In this document: piece by piece, positions 10,201-17,507 of the stretch
How positions within the stretch are numbered: position 1 is the first letter of the stretch
How the letters are laid out: each line of letters starts with the position of its first letter
Assembly (NCBI GenBank): GCA_903893315.1
Contig: CAITLU010000061.1
Coordinates: 1 to 57,873 of the forward strand
Source of the DNA: an uncultured bacterium
Lineage (GTDB): Bacteria > Desulfobacterota > Binatia > UBA1149 > CAITLU01
Direction: 5' to 3'
Length of the DNA: 57,873 bases
The notes under the pieces: model-generated
What the model saw: only the letters and a program-made list of their open reading frames with translations
The model's database searches: none
What the model was told of the DNA's origin: nothing
Translations under genes and position numbers: made by a program

Positions 10201-11219
10201 TGCCGCTGATGGGAACCGGTGACTGGAACGACGGCATGAATCGCGTCGGGCGTCTTGGCCGCGGCGAGAGCGTGTGGCTGGGGTTCTTCCTCGTCACCAT
10301 TCTCGATTCGTTCATCCCGCGCTGCCAGGCTCGTGGTGACGTCGACAGAGCCAGGAACTACCGCGTCTATCGCGCGTCGCTGGTGACGGCTCTGAACGAT
10401 GCCGGGTGGGACGGCGCGTGGTATCGGCGCGCGTATTACGACGACGGGACGCCGCTCGGCACCGCCGGCGACGATGAGTGCAGCATCGATGCCATTGCCC
10501 AGGCCTGGGCGGTGTTGTCAGGTGTCGCGTCAGCCGAGCGCGCCGAGGCGGCGATGGACTCGGTCGAAAAACTGCTGATCGTGCCCGAAGGCGGCATCGT
10601 GCGCCTCCTTTCGCCTCCGTTCGATCGCACCACTCGCGACCCGGGTTACATCAAGGGCTACGTGCCGGGAATTCGCGAGAACGGCGGACAGTACACCCAC
10701 GCTGCGCTGTGGATCGTGCGCGCTCTTGCGCGGATGGGCCGGCGCGATCGCGCGTTCGCTCTGCTCGACATGCTTGCTCCTACTACGCACTCGGCCACGG
10801 CCGAGAAAGCCGAAGTCTACAAGGTGGAGCCCTACGTCGTGGCTGCCGACATCTACGGCGTGGCGCCGCATCTGGGTCGCGGCGGTTGGACCTGGTACAC
10901 CGGCTCCGCCGCGTGGATGTACCGCACTGCTCTGGAGTCGGTGCTGGGACTCACGATCGAGGCCGGCAAGTCGCTGCACCTTCGGCCTTGCGTACCGGAC
11001 GAGTGGCCCGGCTACAGCATTCGCTACCGCGTGCCGGGCGGCAAGACCCGCTACGACATCGAAGTGACCAATCCGAGCGGCAACAGTGAAATCGTCGTCA
11101 GTGCCACGCTCGATGGTGGTGCGGTCGCGGTGGAAGACGGCGGTGCACGCTGGCCTCTGGTTGACGACGGACGCGTCCATCGCGTGCGGGTCGTGCTCGG
11201 GGAAAGTCCCGCGGCGTGA
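7266..11219 (+). CDS. GH94-type phosphorylase resembling the C-terminal half of cyclic beta-1,2-glucan synthase
   Basis: 1317 residues, no signal peptide, so probably cytoplasmic. It contains two copies of the 'glycosyltransferase 36' super-sandwich. The first starts near residue 25 (SNGRYWTLVTGAGTGLSQWG). The second is near 535 (GFMVSESGAACTWQGNSRQN) after a linker that matches the inter-domain region of NdvB. The catalytic (alpha/alpha)6 barrel follows at about 820-1250, with GDWNDGMNRVG at 985-995, the motif that carries the general acid in GH94, and GGWTWYTGSAAWMYR near 1205. GH94 enzymes cleave beta-glucosidic bonds with phosphate and release glucose 1-phosphate. The two-super-sandwich layout is that of the C-terminal part of Cgs/NdvB; the membrane GT84 synthase part is missing. 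I infer a 1,2-beta-oligoglucan phosphorylase; cellobiose or laminaribiose phosphorylases are alternatives. Confidence 0.88.
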   Translation: MSDKSTGTEKWLTLAAPSMDRMEDCAPHGRVLSNGRYWTLVTGAGTGLSQWGGVAVTRWAGDRVCDGDGVHVYLRDLDSGEVWSLGAQPMVGSTGRPTARGGNGVVTLMRRARSIDARCEICVAPDGDVELRRVVVGNASPRARRIEVTCYSEVVLGDRAADYAHPAFAKLFVETEFVAEHEALTARRRPRGANEAPLWLAAALHGHPPCAGELDFETDRCRFLGRGRSVADPAALEGDGLSRTVGKVIDPVFAMRRRLFLAPSQEASLVFVIAAAADRNTALTAVANLRNTDLQRQTFEAAAELERKRQRRCGIGSGEAAFLQDLAGAMVYQHPALRAGSAAALASSSDRGSIGKFGLAGDSLVAVLATGHADEAAAGGRLDMVLRAVRYWGELGLPVSLVVVCDDPGCRSSPKPCPLHTKAAKASISAPARIFVRRGCDLGDNTLAALYVRAQWLVGNAAPDLRTAPPESGEPAAQRKPKPLRSPSRADSSSSKALLLDNGFGGFSADGCEYVVRVRPGQERGVPPMPWGNVVTNPRLGFMVSESGAACTWQGNSRQNKLTAWSNDPVVDAHEEALYLRDEESGRVWSPQPGPVVSGAECEVRHGLGYSTWRQRYEGIEQEVTAFVAAEDPVRYLRVRLRNRSDRARRLSVISYARLVLGVQPVDDSRYVITDCDVESGVLFARNPMSEDHAGEVAFAALVGPAQMCEPAGWTTDRASFLGRNGSAAAPCAVMTGQTLDRRSGAALDPCFALQAQVELAPKAEVSLVFLLGQADSREEAQAVVARCRCAGADEAALAEVRARWAELRGGVEVETPSKGLDVLLGGWLLYQTLGCRIQGRSAFYQSGGAFGFRDQLQDSMALVYTRPDLVRAQILLHAAHQFVEGDVLHWWHEPLARGTRTRFSDDLLWLPYVAAFYATTTGDEAVLDEKAGFVKARALADGEDETYLRAETSEQSATLYDHCCLAIDRSLTSGAHGLPLMGTGDWNDGMNRVGRLGRGESVWLGFFLVTILDSFIPRCQARGDVDRARNYRVYRASLVTALNDAGWDGAWYRRAYYDDGTPLGTAGDDECSIDAIAQAWAVLSGVASAERAEAAMDSVEKLLIVPEGGIVRLLSPPFDRTTRDPGYIKGYVPGIRENGGQYTHAALWIVRALARMGRRDRAFALLDMLAPTTHSATAEKAEVYKVEPYVVAADIYGVAPHLGRGGWTWYTGSAAWMYRTALESVLGLTIEAGKSLHLRPCVPDEWPGYSIRYRVPGGKTRYDIEVTNPSGNSEIVVSATLDGGAVAVEDGGARWPLVDDGRVHRVRVVLGESPAA

Positions 11220-11429
11220 ACTGGCGCTGCTCGACTGAGACGAGGCGACCCGCGCGACGACGGTCGCACGGAAGGCGATAGAGACCGGGATGTCGGGAAG
11301 TGCAGAGAAGCTGAGCCGACAAAGGCGGGCAAGAGGCTGAAGTGCGGGTCTTCGTAGTAACGAGCCGGCGTATCGCGAAGGCTTGAATCGAAGTCGCGGC
11401 CTCAAGCGACGAAACGCCCTAGGCTCTGC

Positions 11430-12557
11430 TCACTTTGCCCGGCCCAGCGCCACGCCGTCGGCATCGAAGAAATGCAGCCCGCCGGCCGCCAGCCGCAGCC
11501 TCACCGCGCTGGCAGGTGACAGCGCGTGGGTTCCCTGGATCCGCGCCACCACGCGCTGCGGTTGTTCTCCGCCAGCCGCCAGCGACGTGTGCACGAGGGT
11601 TTCGTGTCCCAGCAACTCGACGTGTTCGACGGTGGCACGCAAGCTTCCTGCGCCGGCGTCACTCGCTACGAGATCCACCGCTTCGGGTCTCACGCCGACA
11701 GTTGCCACGCGCGCGAGATCGGTACGGTCGAGCAGCGCCGAAGCGTCCGCGCCGGCGATTTGTATTCCGATGGTCTGCGCGCCGACCCGCAGTGCAAGTC
11801 CGTCGGCGACGCGCGACACGCTCGCGCGCAGCAGATTCATCGGCGGACTGCCGAGAAAGCCGGCGACGAAAGCGTTGACGGGCCTGTCGTAGAGTTCGGC
11901 CGGTGGCGCGACCTGCTGGAGACGGCCGCGATCGAGCAGCGCGACCCGGTGCCCGAGCGTCATCGCTTCCACTTGATCGTGGGTGACGTAGATCATCGTG
12001 GTGCCGGTGCGGCGCTGAAGTTCGGCGATCTCGGCGCGCACATGCACGCGCAGCTTGGCGTCGAGGTTGGAGAGCGGTTCGTCGAGCAACGACACGCTGG
12101 GTTCTCGTACCAGCGCCCTTCCCATCGCCACGCGCTGGCGTTGTCCTCCCGAGAGTTGTTTGGGCAGACGTTCGAGCAGGGTCGAAAGCCCGAGCAACTG
12201 CGCGGTGTGCGCCACCTTGGCGTCTATGTCGGCTCTGGGCAGCCGCCGCATGCGCAGCGGAAACTCCAGGTTGCGCCGCACGGTCATGTGCGGGTAGAGC
12301 GCGTAGTCCTGGAACACCATCGCGACATTGCGCTCTTGAGGTGAAAGGTCGTTGACCACGGTTTCGCCGATGCGCAGAGTGCCGGCGGAAGGCGTCTCGA
12401 GTCCGGCGATGATGCGCAGCAGCGTCGACTTGCCGCAGCCCGATGGACCGACCAGGACCAGCAGTTCACCATCGGCGACGTCGAGGCTGACGTCGTCGAC
12501 GGCGCGCGAGCCGGCGCAATACTCCTTGACGATCCCCTGGCAGACGACGCGAGCCAC
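11430..12557 (-). CDS. Sugar ABC transporter ATP-binding protein, MalK/UgpC type
   Basis: About 375 residues from the GTG at 12557. The frame runs open further upstream, but this start matches the conserved N-terminus (MARVVCQGIVKEY). Walker A is GPSGCGKST at residues 37-45, the signature LSGGQRQRVAMGRA is near 133, and Walker B is SLLDEPLSNLD near 155. These are followed by the H-loop phrase YVTHDQVEAM and a C-terminal TOBE/MalK regulatory domain. It energises a carbohydrate importer and is the only sugar ATPase in the window, so it most likely serves the permeases at 2046-3817. It begins 5 nt after the stop of the glycoamylase-like gene and so is co-transcribed with it, on the strand opposite to the permeases. 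Confidence 0.93.
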   Translation of the reverse strand: MARVVCQGIVKEYCAGSRAVDDVSLDVADGELLVLVGPSGCGKSTLLRIIAGLETPSAGTLRIGETVVNDLSPQERNVAMVFQDYALYPHMTVRRNLEFPLRMRRLPRADIDAKVAHTAQLLGLSTLLERLPKQLSGGQRQRVAMGRALVREPSVSLLDEPLSNLDAKLRVHVRAEIAELQRRTGTTMIYVTHDQVEAMTLGHRVALLDRGRLQQVAPPAELYDRPVNAFVAGFLGSPPMNLLRASVSRVADGLALRVGAQTIGIQIAGADASALLDRTDLARVATVGVRPEAVDLVASDAGAGSLRATVEHVELLGHETLVHTSLAAGGEQPQRVVARIQGTHALSPASAVRLRLAAGGLHFFDADGVALGRAK

Positions 12558-12562
12558 GGCGG

Positions 12563-14404
12563 TTACCTGAAGAAGCGCTCTTCGGCCAGCAGCGAAAGTG
12601 CGGGCCGGATGTAGGGATCGGCCGCGAACAGATCCTGCAGGTAGCCGTCGGAGAGGTGGTTGGCCACGGCGAGGAACAGCATCGCCTGGTCGAGGGCGAG
12701 ATAGGAATACGCGACCTTTCCGCTCACCGGGTTGACCGCGTCGTAGAAGCCGAACTCTCCATAGATGTCGTAGCGGCGCACCATTTCCATCAGGTTGGCC
12801 GTAGCATCGTCCGGCACCACGGCCAGAGCCAGTGCTGCGGCGTAGGGCGCCACTATCGTGGAGGAATAGCCGTGAGACCCGAGGACCGGCACGCCGAACT
12901 CGGCGTAGTGCCCGGTGTCGGGATCTATCGAGGGTGACATCCCCCACACCGGATACTTGAGCGTTTCGCGGGCGTAGAGTTCCTGCACCACGGCATGGGC
13001 TTCGCCGTTGGGGCCCAGACCGCGCGGAGCCCACCGGGCTTCGTCGAGCACCAGACGCGGCATCAGTGCTTCGAACATGCTGCCGCCCCAAGATGGAACG
13101 TAGCGATGGCCGCCCCAGTTGAAGTAGTGGACGTGCATGCGGCTGCCGTCGCGGGCCGTGTACGCCAGTTCGTGCAGGTCCGGGCAGCGCTCGCCTTCGG
13201 CGCAGGTCGGCCGGAACGCGCGCCGCATCGCGTACCAGTGTTCCACCGGCGCATCGCCCTTGCCGATCGCGATCAGGCTGCCGAGGCGCGCTTCGGTGTA
13301 GAACGCACCGTACTGGAAGATAGAGCGGGTTTGCAGATTGACGTAGTAGCCGTGCGACATCAGGTTGTCGCGCTTGTTGTAGAAGTAGGAGAAGTCTATC
13401 GGTTCGAGCAGTTGGCCGACGGTCGAAGCCAACTCCGGGAAGGCCTGGCGCGTGATCAACAAGCCCGTCACCAGCCACGACGTATCGACGAACGACACGA
13501 AGCTGCTGGTCGGCTCCAGCGACGTCGTGTCGTAGTAGTTGAAGAAGTAGCCGTTGTGCGTCTTCAAGCGGCTGAGCGTGTCCAGCAGTCTGGTCGCGTC
13601 GAGCTGGGCGACGTCGTCGAGGATGAAGCCGAGCCGCGCGGCCGCTGCGATGGCGGCGAGCTGCAGACCTATGTTGGTGATGCTGGTGTAGTCGCCGACG
13701 TGAATCGACAGCGGCGTAAGAAGGCGGCCCTTGAAGTTGATGTTGTCGATCGGCAGGCCGCTTTCGCTGTCGGTGAGCGCTTCGAGTCCGCGCCATGTGT
13801 CGAAGGCGACCCGCCACAGAAACGCGCGCGGTTCGGTTGGAATCGAAGCCCGGTCGACGAGCAGCGCGGTGGGGCGCGTGTTCAGCCGTCGTTGAACGGC
13901 GAAACGCGAGGCGGTGAATCCTCCGTTCGCGGTCTCCCAGAGTTTCTTTTCGGGGGCCTCCTGGCGCGTCAGCAGGCTCGGAGTCTTGGTCTCGGTCTTT
14001 TCGTGAACCTCGGACACCGACGGCGAGGTGCTGGGCGGCGACTGAGGGGCGCTGACCGGCGTGGTGGTTACGGACGGCGCTTCGACCGCGGGCGGATCCG
14101 GCAGTGTCGGCGCAGGCCGGTCTTCGAGAACCTTGATGTCGGTGACATCGTCGAAGTCGTCGCCGCGCTTGTGGACGGGTGGGGCGGCTCGAAGTTCGAC
14201 ATCACCTCCTGCCCGCAGAGGTGCTCGCCCGTCGTCGGCCTTGGTGTTAACGGAGGCGGAGCCCGGCATATCTGCGTGGGCTGCGTTCTCCGCTGCGCAG
14301 AGCAACGCGGACGTGGCCACGATCGCTGCCAGAGCCGCCGCTCTGATCGTCGCTGCGCTGAGGTTGGCCGCAACCCCGGTCCCGTCTTTGCCCCCCGACT
14401 TCAT
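12563..14404 (-). CDS. Secreted glycoamylase-like (GH144-type) protein
   Basis: 613 residues. The N-terminus (about 1-45) is an atypical but possible signal peptide ending AAHAD. A Pro/Ser/Thr-rich linker runs to about 170, and then comes an (alpha/alpha)6 domain. Diagnostic stretches are ALTDSESGLPIDNI, TSITNIGLQLAAI, SFVDTSWLVTGLL, WGGSMFEALMPRLVL near residue 436, PVWGMSPSIDP and a final YGFYD-type segment with ALDQAMLFLAVANHL. These match the Pfam 'glycoamylase' family (PF10091), which includes endo-beta-1,2-glucanases of GH144 and the middle domain of cyclic beta-1,2-glucan synthase. I infer an endo-acting glucanase that makes oligosaccharides for the importer. AGGAG precedes the ATG at 14404. 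The assignment to GH144 versus related families (GH162, GH189) needs a search. Confidence 0.8.
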   Translation of the reverse strand: MKSGGKDGTGVAANLSAATIRAAALAAIVATSALLCAAENAAHADMPGSASVNTKADDGRAPLRAGGDVELRAAPPVHKRGDDFDDVTDIKVLEDRPAPTLPDPPAVEAPSVTTTPVSAPQSPPSTSPSVSEVHEKTETKTPSLLTRQEAPEKKLWETANGGFTASRFAVQRRLNTRPTALLVDRASIPTEPRAFLWRVAFDTWRGLEALTDSESGLPIDNINFKGRLLTPLSIHVGDYTSITNIGLQLAAIAAAARLGFILDDVAQLDATRLLDTLSRLKTHNGYFFNYYDTTSLEPTSSFVSFVDTSWLVTGLLITRQAFPELASTVGQLLEPIDFSYFYNKRDNLMSHGYYVNLQTRSIFQYGAFYTEARLGSLIAIGKGDAPVEHWYAMRRAFRPTCAEGERCPDLHELAYTARDGSRMHVHYFNWGGHRYVPSWGGSMFEALMPRLVLDEARWAPRGLGPNGEAHAVVQELYARETLKYPVWGMSPSIDPDTGHYAEFGVPVLGSHGYSSTIVAPYAAALALAVVPDDATANLMEMVRRYDIYGEFGFYDAVNPVSGKVAYSYLALDQAMLFLAVANHLSDGYLQDLFAADPYIRPALSLLAEERFFR

Positions 14405-14645
14405 TTCAACCTGCTCCTGCCGGGCGACGGTGAACTCGAAGGTCGCAAGCCGCCGGCCTCACGGCTTTTCGGCGCGACAGCCTTCGACGGTCGGCGCGAC
14501 AGCACGCGGTCGCAACGCCGTAGGTGACACAGGGGGCGGGGCCGCGCAACGCGCACGGGTGCTCCGATTCCTGAGTGATAACCCCGCGATCGAACGGCAA
14601 AGCCTCGCGCGATCAAGTCGGCGGTGCTAATGGCCGCACACGTCG
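14405..14645. promoter_or_regulatory. Divergent intergenic region with a 13-bp direct repeat
   Basis: This 241-nt gap separates the glycoamylase-like gene (- strand) from the RibD-like gene (+ strand), so it must hold promoters for both. It contains a perfect 13-bp direct repeat, TCGGCGCGACAGC, at 14469-14481 and 14491-14503. The copies start 22 bp apart, about two helical turns, so a regulator could bind both on one face of the DNA. The repeat lies 65-100 nt upstream of the glycoamylase-like start. I see no clear -35/-10 pair. Confidence 0.4.
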
Positions 14646-15764
14646 ATGAACCAAACGCCGTTGTCGCAGCGCACGCTCTACGAGGATTCAGCGCATATCG
14701 CCGTGCGGCTTCCGCTCGGAGAGGAACTCGGGGCCTTGCATCCGGGCGGTTGTTTCCCGCTGCTCGAAGATCCCGCTCGTGCCGAGCGCGCCTGCATCAT
14801 CGGGATGTTCGTGCTGAGGCCGGCCCAGGTCGCGTGGACAGAGCCGGTGCTCGACGGTCATGGTTTTCCCGAGAGCATGTACGAGGCACGTCAGTGGTGC
14901 TTCGACGTACGCGGGACTTACGGCGGCGGGCTCATCGCCGCAGGCAATCCGCTCGATGCCTATCGCCTGGCGCTTCAATACGGCGTCGTCGATGCTGTGC
15001 TGGTCGGAAGCGGTACCGTGGCCAAGGAGGGCGTGCGGCTCGATGCGACGCGCGGTTACCGGTGGCAGCCATACGGGCCGCTGCGCTGGCCTCAACTCGC
15101 CGATGCCGATCCGTATCTGCTCGCCAAGATCCTGCGTCTGCGTGCGCAGTGGCAACGCCTCGGCGTGTTGTCGCCGCGTCCGTATCCAGCGCAGATCGTG
15201 GTCAGTCAGTCAGGCGAACTCAAGGACGGAACTGCGGACATTCTCGATGCCGGCATCTTCTCGCAGCGGCACCCCGACGGCAGTGCGATCGAAGTTTACG
15301 TTCTGAGCAGCGAGGCCGGCGCCGAACGACTTCACGATCGCGCCCGTGCGCGCGGGATGAAGCTGCGGCTCGGCGACGAGATCATCGCGCTGTCACCGCC
15401 GGGCCGGCCGCAGGTAATCGACGTCGGCGCGGTGCCGGGGGTTCTGCGTGCGCGTCTCGACGTGCGCATCGCCGATCACGACGGCGGCGCGGTCGTATTG
15501 TCGAAGTTCGCGGAAGCCGGCGCGTTGAGCCAACTCAATTTCACGCTGATGCGCGGCCGCTCGGTCACGGATGTGATCGCCGTAACCGACAGGTTGGACG
15601 CGCGCCGGCGCGAGGCTCTGCTGGCCTCGTTCGGCGAGAGCGCCCGGCTGTTCTTCTCCGGCGACCAGCGCCTGCCGCGCACCTTGCGTCCCGTCTACGT
15701 GATAGGGGACGACGGCGAGGCTGTGGTCGTGACGTTCGATCTTCGCGGCGTTCGCGGGTTTTGA
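14646..15764 (+). CDS. RibD C-terminal (dihydrofolate-reductase-fold)-like protein of unknown function
   Basis: 372 residues, cytoplasmic, no signal or membrane segment. The phrase VVDAVLVGSGTVAKEGVRL at about residues 114-132 resembles the substrate-binding strand-loop of RibD-type reductases. Nearby YPAQIVVSQSGEL and a late GRSVTDVIAVTD also fit an alpha/beta reductase-like fold, and the phrase LNFTLMRGRS occupies the position where these enzymes have a product-binding loop. There is no riboflavin gene nearby. No good Shine-Dalgarno precedes the ATG, so the start is uncertain. I do not recognise a close family, and the fold call is tentative. Confidence 0.6.
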   Translation: MNQTPLSQRTLYEDSAHIAVRLPLGEELGALHPGGCFPLLEDPARAERACIIGMFVLRPAQVAWTEPVLDGHGFPESMYEARQWCFDVRGTYGGGLIAAGNPLDAYRLALQYGVVDAVLVGSGTVAKEGVRLDATRGYRWQPYGPLRWPQLADADPYLLAKILRLRAQWQRLGVLSPRPYPAQIVVSQSGELKDGTADILDAGIFSQRHPDGSAIEVYVLSSEAGAERLHDRARARGMKLRLGDEIIALSPPGRPQVIDVGAVPGVLRARLDVRIADHDGGAVVLSKFAEAGALSQLNFTLMRGRSVTDVIAVTDRLDARRREALLASFGESARLFFSGDQRLPRTLRPVYVIGDDGEAVVVTFDLRGVRGF

Positions 15765-15816
15765 GCGAACGTGCGCCGCTGCTCGGCACGCGCCCTGTGG
15801 TTTGCCGGGCGCGCCG

Positions 15817-16884
15817 CTACTGGGACCAGCCGGCGTCGGCGCGAATGGAAGTCATCAAGTCGCCGATGCAGGCTTCGAGCACGCTGGTAAGTGCGGTATC
15901 GCCGGGCGCCGACGAAACCTTCTCGGTGCGTTCGCACGAGTGGGGCGCGGCCTTGCGGCGTTTCATCCCCGTGGGCGGAGCCACTTCCAACGCGAGCGTG
16001 ATGTGAGCCTGGATGGTCCAGCCGCCGTACCCCGCCGCGGGTTCCGCTTCGATCCAGAACTCGCTGAGTTCGCCTGCGACGAAACGTCCGTCCGGAGCCG
16101 GCACGATGGTGTGACCTGCGGCGCGCAGTTCATCGGTGATGGCCTCGGTCAGATAGTCGGTCGCGGGGCGTGACAGACGCACCGGTCTGAAGGCGCCGCG
16201 CCCCTCGGCGACCTTGCCGATGGTTTCGCGGTCGGCGCGTGAATCGCCGACCACCGCAACCTGGAAGGCCTGCACGTTGGAAACCCGCGACAACGCTTCG
16301 TTGCGCGAAGCCCAGGCGGGCAGCCGTATCGACACCGAATTGTCGGCGCCGCGCGCGGCCAGCGCCGCAGCGAGTTCGCCCGCGAGTCCATCGGAGACGC
16401 GCATCCAGGTGGCGGTCGACAGGTTGCCGGTGGCGGCCACGGTGTGCTCGACGCTGATCGGTTCGGGGGCCGAGTGTGAGCCCGGTTCGCGCAGCGAAGC
16501 CGACAACTCGGCGATGTGCAGGGTCGGGCCGGCGGCGTTGCGGAAAGCGCCGGTCGGCTTCTTCAGCGAAGCCGTCGCGTCCAGTGTGTAACACGACGCG
16601 GACGCGGCCGGAGCGCAGCCGATGCCGGCTGAGCCGAGCGCATCGCTGATCGCTTCCCGGAGAATCTCGCGTGAATCGCCGACCACGCTGAAGTCGGCGC
16701 CCACGCTGCCGACCGCGAAGCGGGAGCCTGCCGGCACCGTCTCGAGCGTGCCCTGGGGGCGAAACCCCTGCTGCGCCGTGCATCCGAAGACAGAGGCCAA
16801 CGGCAACGCGCAGGCGAGCAGCAGGGCCGGCCCGCGGCGAGAACGCCGCGGCAGGAGTGGTGCGGAAACGTGGCTGCCGGTCAT
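15817..16884 (-). CDS. Outer-surface lipoprotein with two YajG-like repeats
   Basis: About 355 residues from the ATG at 16884, which has AGAGGG about 9 nt upstream; a second ATG at 16923 lacks a ribosome site. The signal peptide ends in a lipobox-like VFGC with Cys35. The mature protein seems to be an internal duplication. FSVVGDSREILREAISDALGSAG in the first half corresponds to FQVAVVGDSR followed by DYLTEAITDELRAAGHTIV in the second. This beta-alpha pattern resembles YajG-type lipoproteins, which pair a strand with 'GD.R' and an amphipathic helix. No function is established for the family. It faces away from its + strand neighbours and appears to be transcribed alone. Confidence 0.7.
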   Translation of the reverse strand: MTGSHVSAPLLPRRSRRGPALLLACALPLASVFGCTAQQGFRPQGTLETVPAGSRFAVGSVGADFSVVGDSREILREAISDALGSAGIGCAPAASASCYTLDATASLKKPTGAFRNAAGPTLHIAELSASLREPGSHSAPEPISVEHTVAATGNLSTATWMRVSDGLAGELAAALAARGADNSVSIRLPAWASRNEALSRVSNVQAFQVAVVGDSRADRETIGKVAEGRGAFRPVRLSRPATDYLTEAITDELRAAGHTIVPAPDGRFVAGELSEFWIEAEPAAGYGGWTIQAHITLALEVAPPTGMKRRKAAPHSCERTEKVSSAPGDTALTSVLEACIGDLMTSIRADAGWSQ

Positions 16885-17061
16885 CTGGTCTGGCCCTCTC
16901 GTTGCGTCTTGCTCTGGCTTCATGCCGGCTTCAGCGGTCCGCGAAGGCTCTCCTTTTGAGCCCGCGGGCGGCGTCGTGCAAACTTCGCGTCTGCACAAGC
17001 GCGTCCGCGTCGGTTTCACGACGCAAGCGGGCGCCAACACCAAGCGCAGGGGGAGCAGGCC

Positions 17062-17493
17062 GTGGGAAATGCGAACGAGACGATCTTCGACAAAATCCTG
17101 GCCGGGGCGATCCCTTGTCATCGCGTCTACGAGGACGACCGGGTGCTGGCTTTTCTTGACGTCAATCCTATTTCCTTCGGCCATACGCTGGTTATCCCGA
17201 AAGAGAGGGCGGCTTACCTTCACGAACTGAGCGACGAATCGTCGGCGGCGATCGGGCGGGTGCTGCCGCGGATTTGCCGGGCGGTGCTCCAGGCTAGCGG
17301 CGCCAAGGCCTACAACCTGTTGCAGAACAACGGTTCCAGCGCCCATCAGGCGGTCTTTCACGTTCACTTTCACATCATTCCAAGGCTGGCCGACTCCGGC
17401 CTCGGAATGGAATGGACTCCCACCAGGCTGGTTCCCGAGATCGCGGCCGAGCTTCTCGAAAAGATGCGCGCTGCTCTGTCGGCCCTTCCGTAA
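17062..17493 (+). CDS. HIT family nucleotide hydrolase or transferase
   Basis: 143 residues. The histidine-triad motif HVHFH is at residues 100-104, followed by IIPR, and the N-terminal phrase IFDKILAGAIPCHRVYEDD is classic for the HINT branch. Members are small dimeric enzymes that hydrolyse nucleoside phosphoramidates or AMP-lysine. The start is GTG at 17062 with GGGGGAG upstream (17050-17056). It converges with the HAD gene, with only 14 nt between the two stop codons. Confidence 0.95.
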   Translation: MGNANETIFDKILAGAIPCHRVYEDDRVLAFLDVNPISFGHTLVIPKERAAYLHELSDESSAAIGRVLPRICRAVLQASGAKAYNLLQNNGSSAHQAVFHVHFHIIPRLADSGLGMEWTPTRLVPEIAAELLEKMRAALSALP

Positions 17494-17507
17494 GCGCAGG
17501 CTCGGCG

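Noticed and set aside
12558-13817. Fusion of the ABC ATPase with upstream sequence
   Set aside because: The frame is open upstream but overlaps the better supported 613-residue protein; the GTG at 12557 gives the conserved MalK N-terminus.
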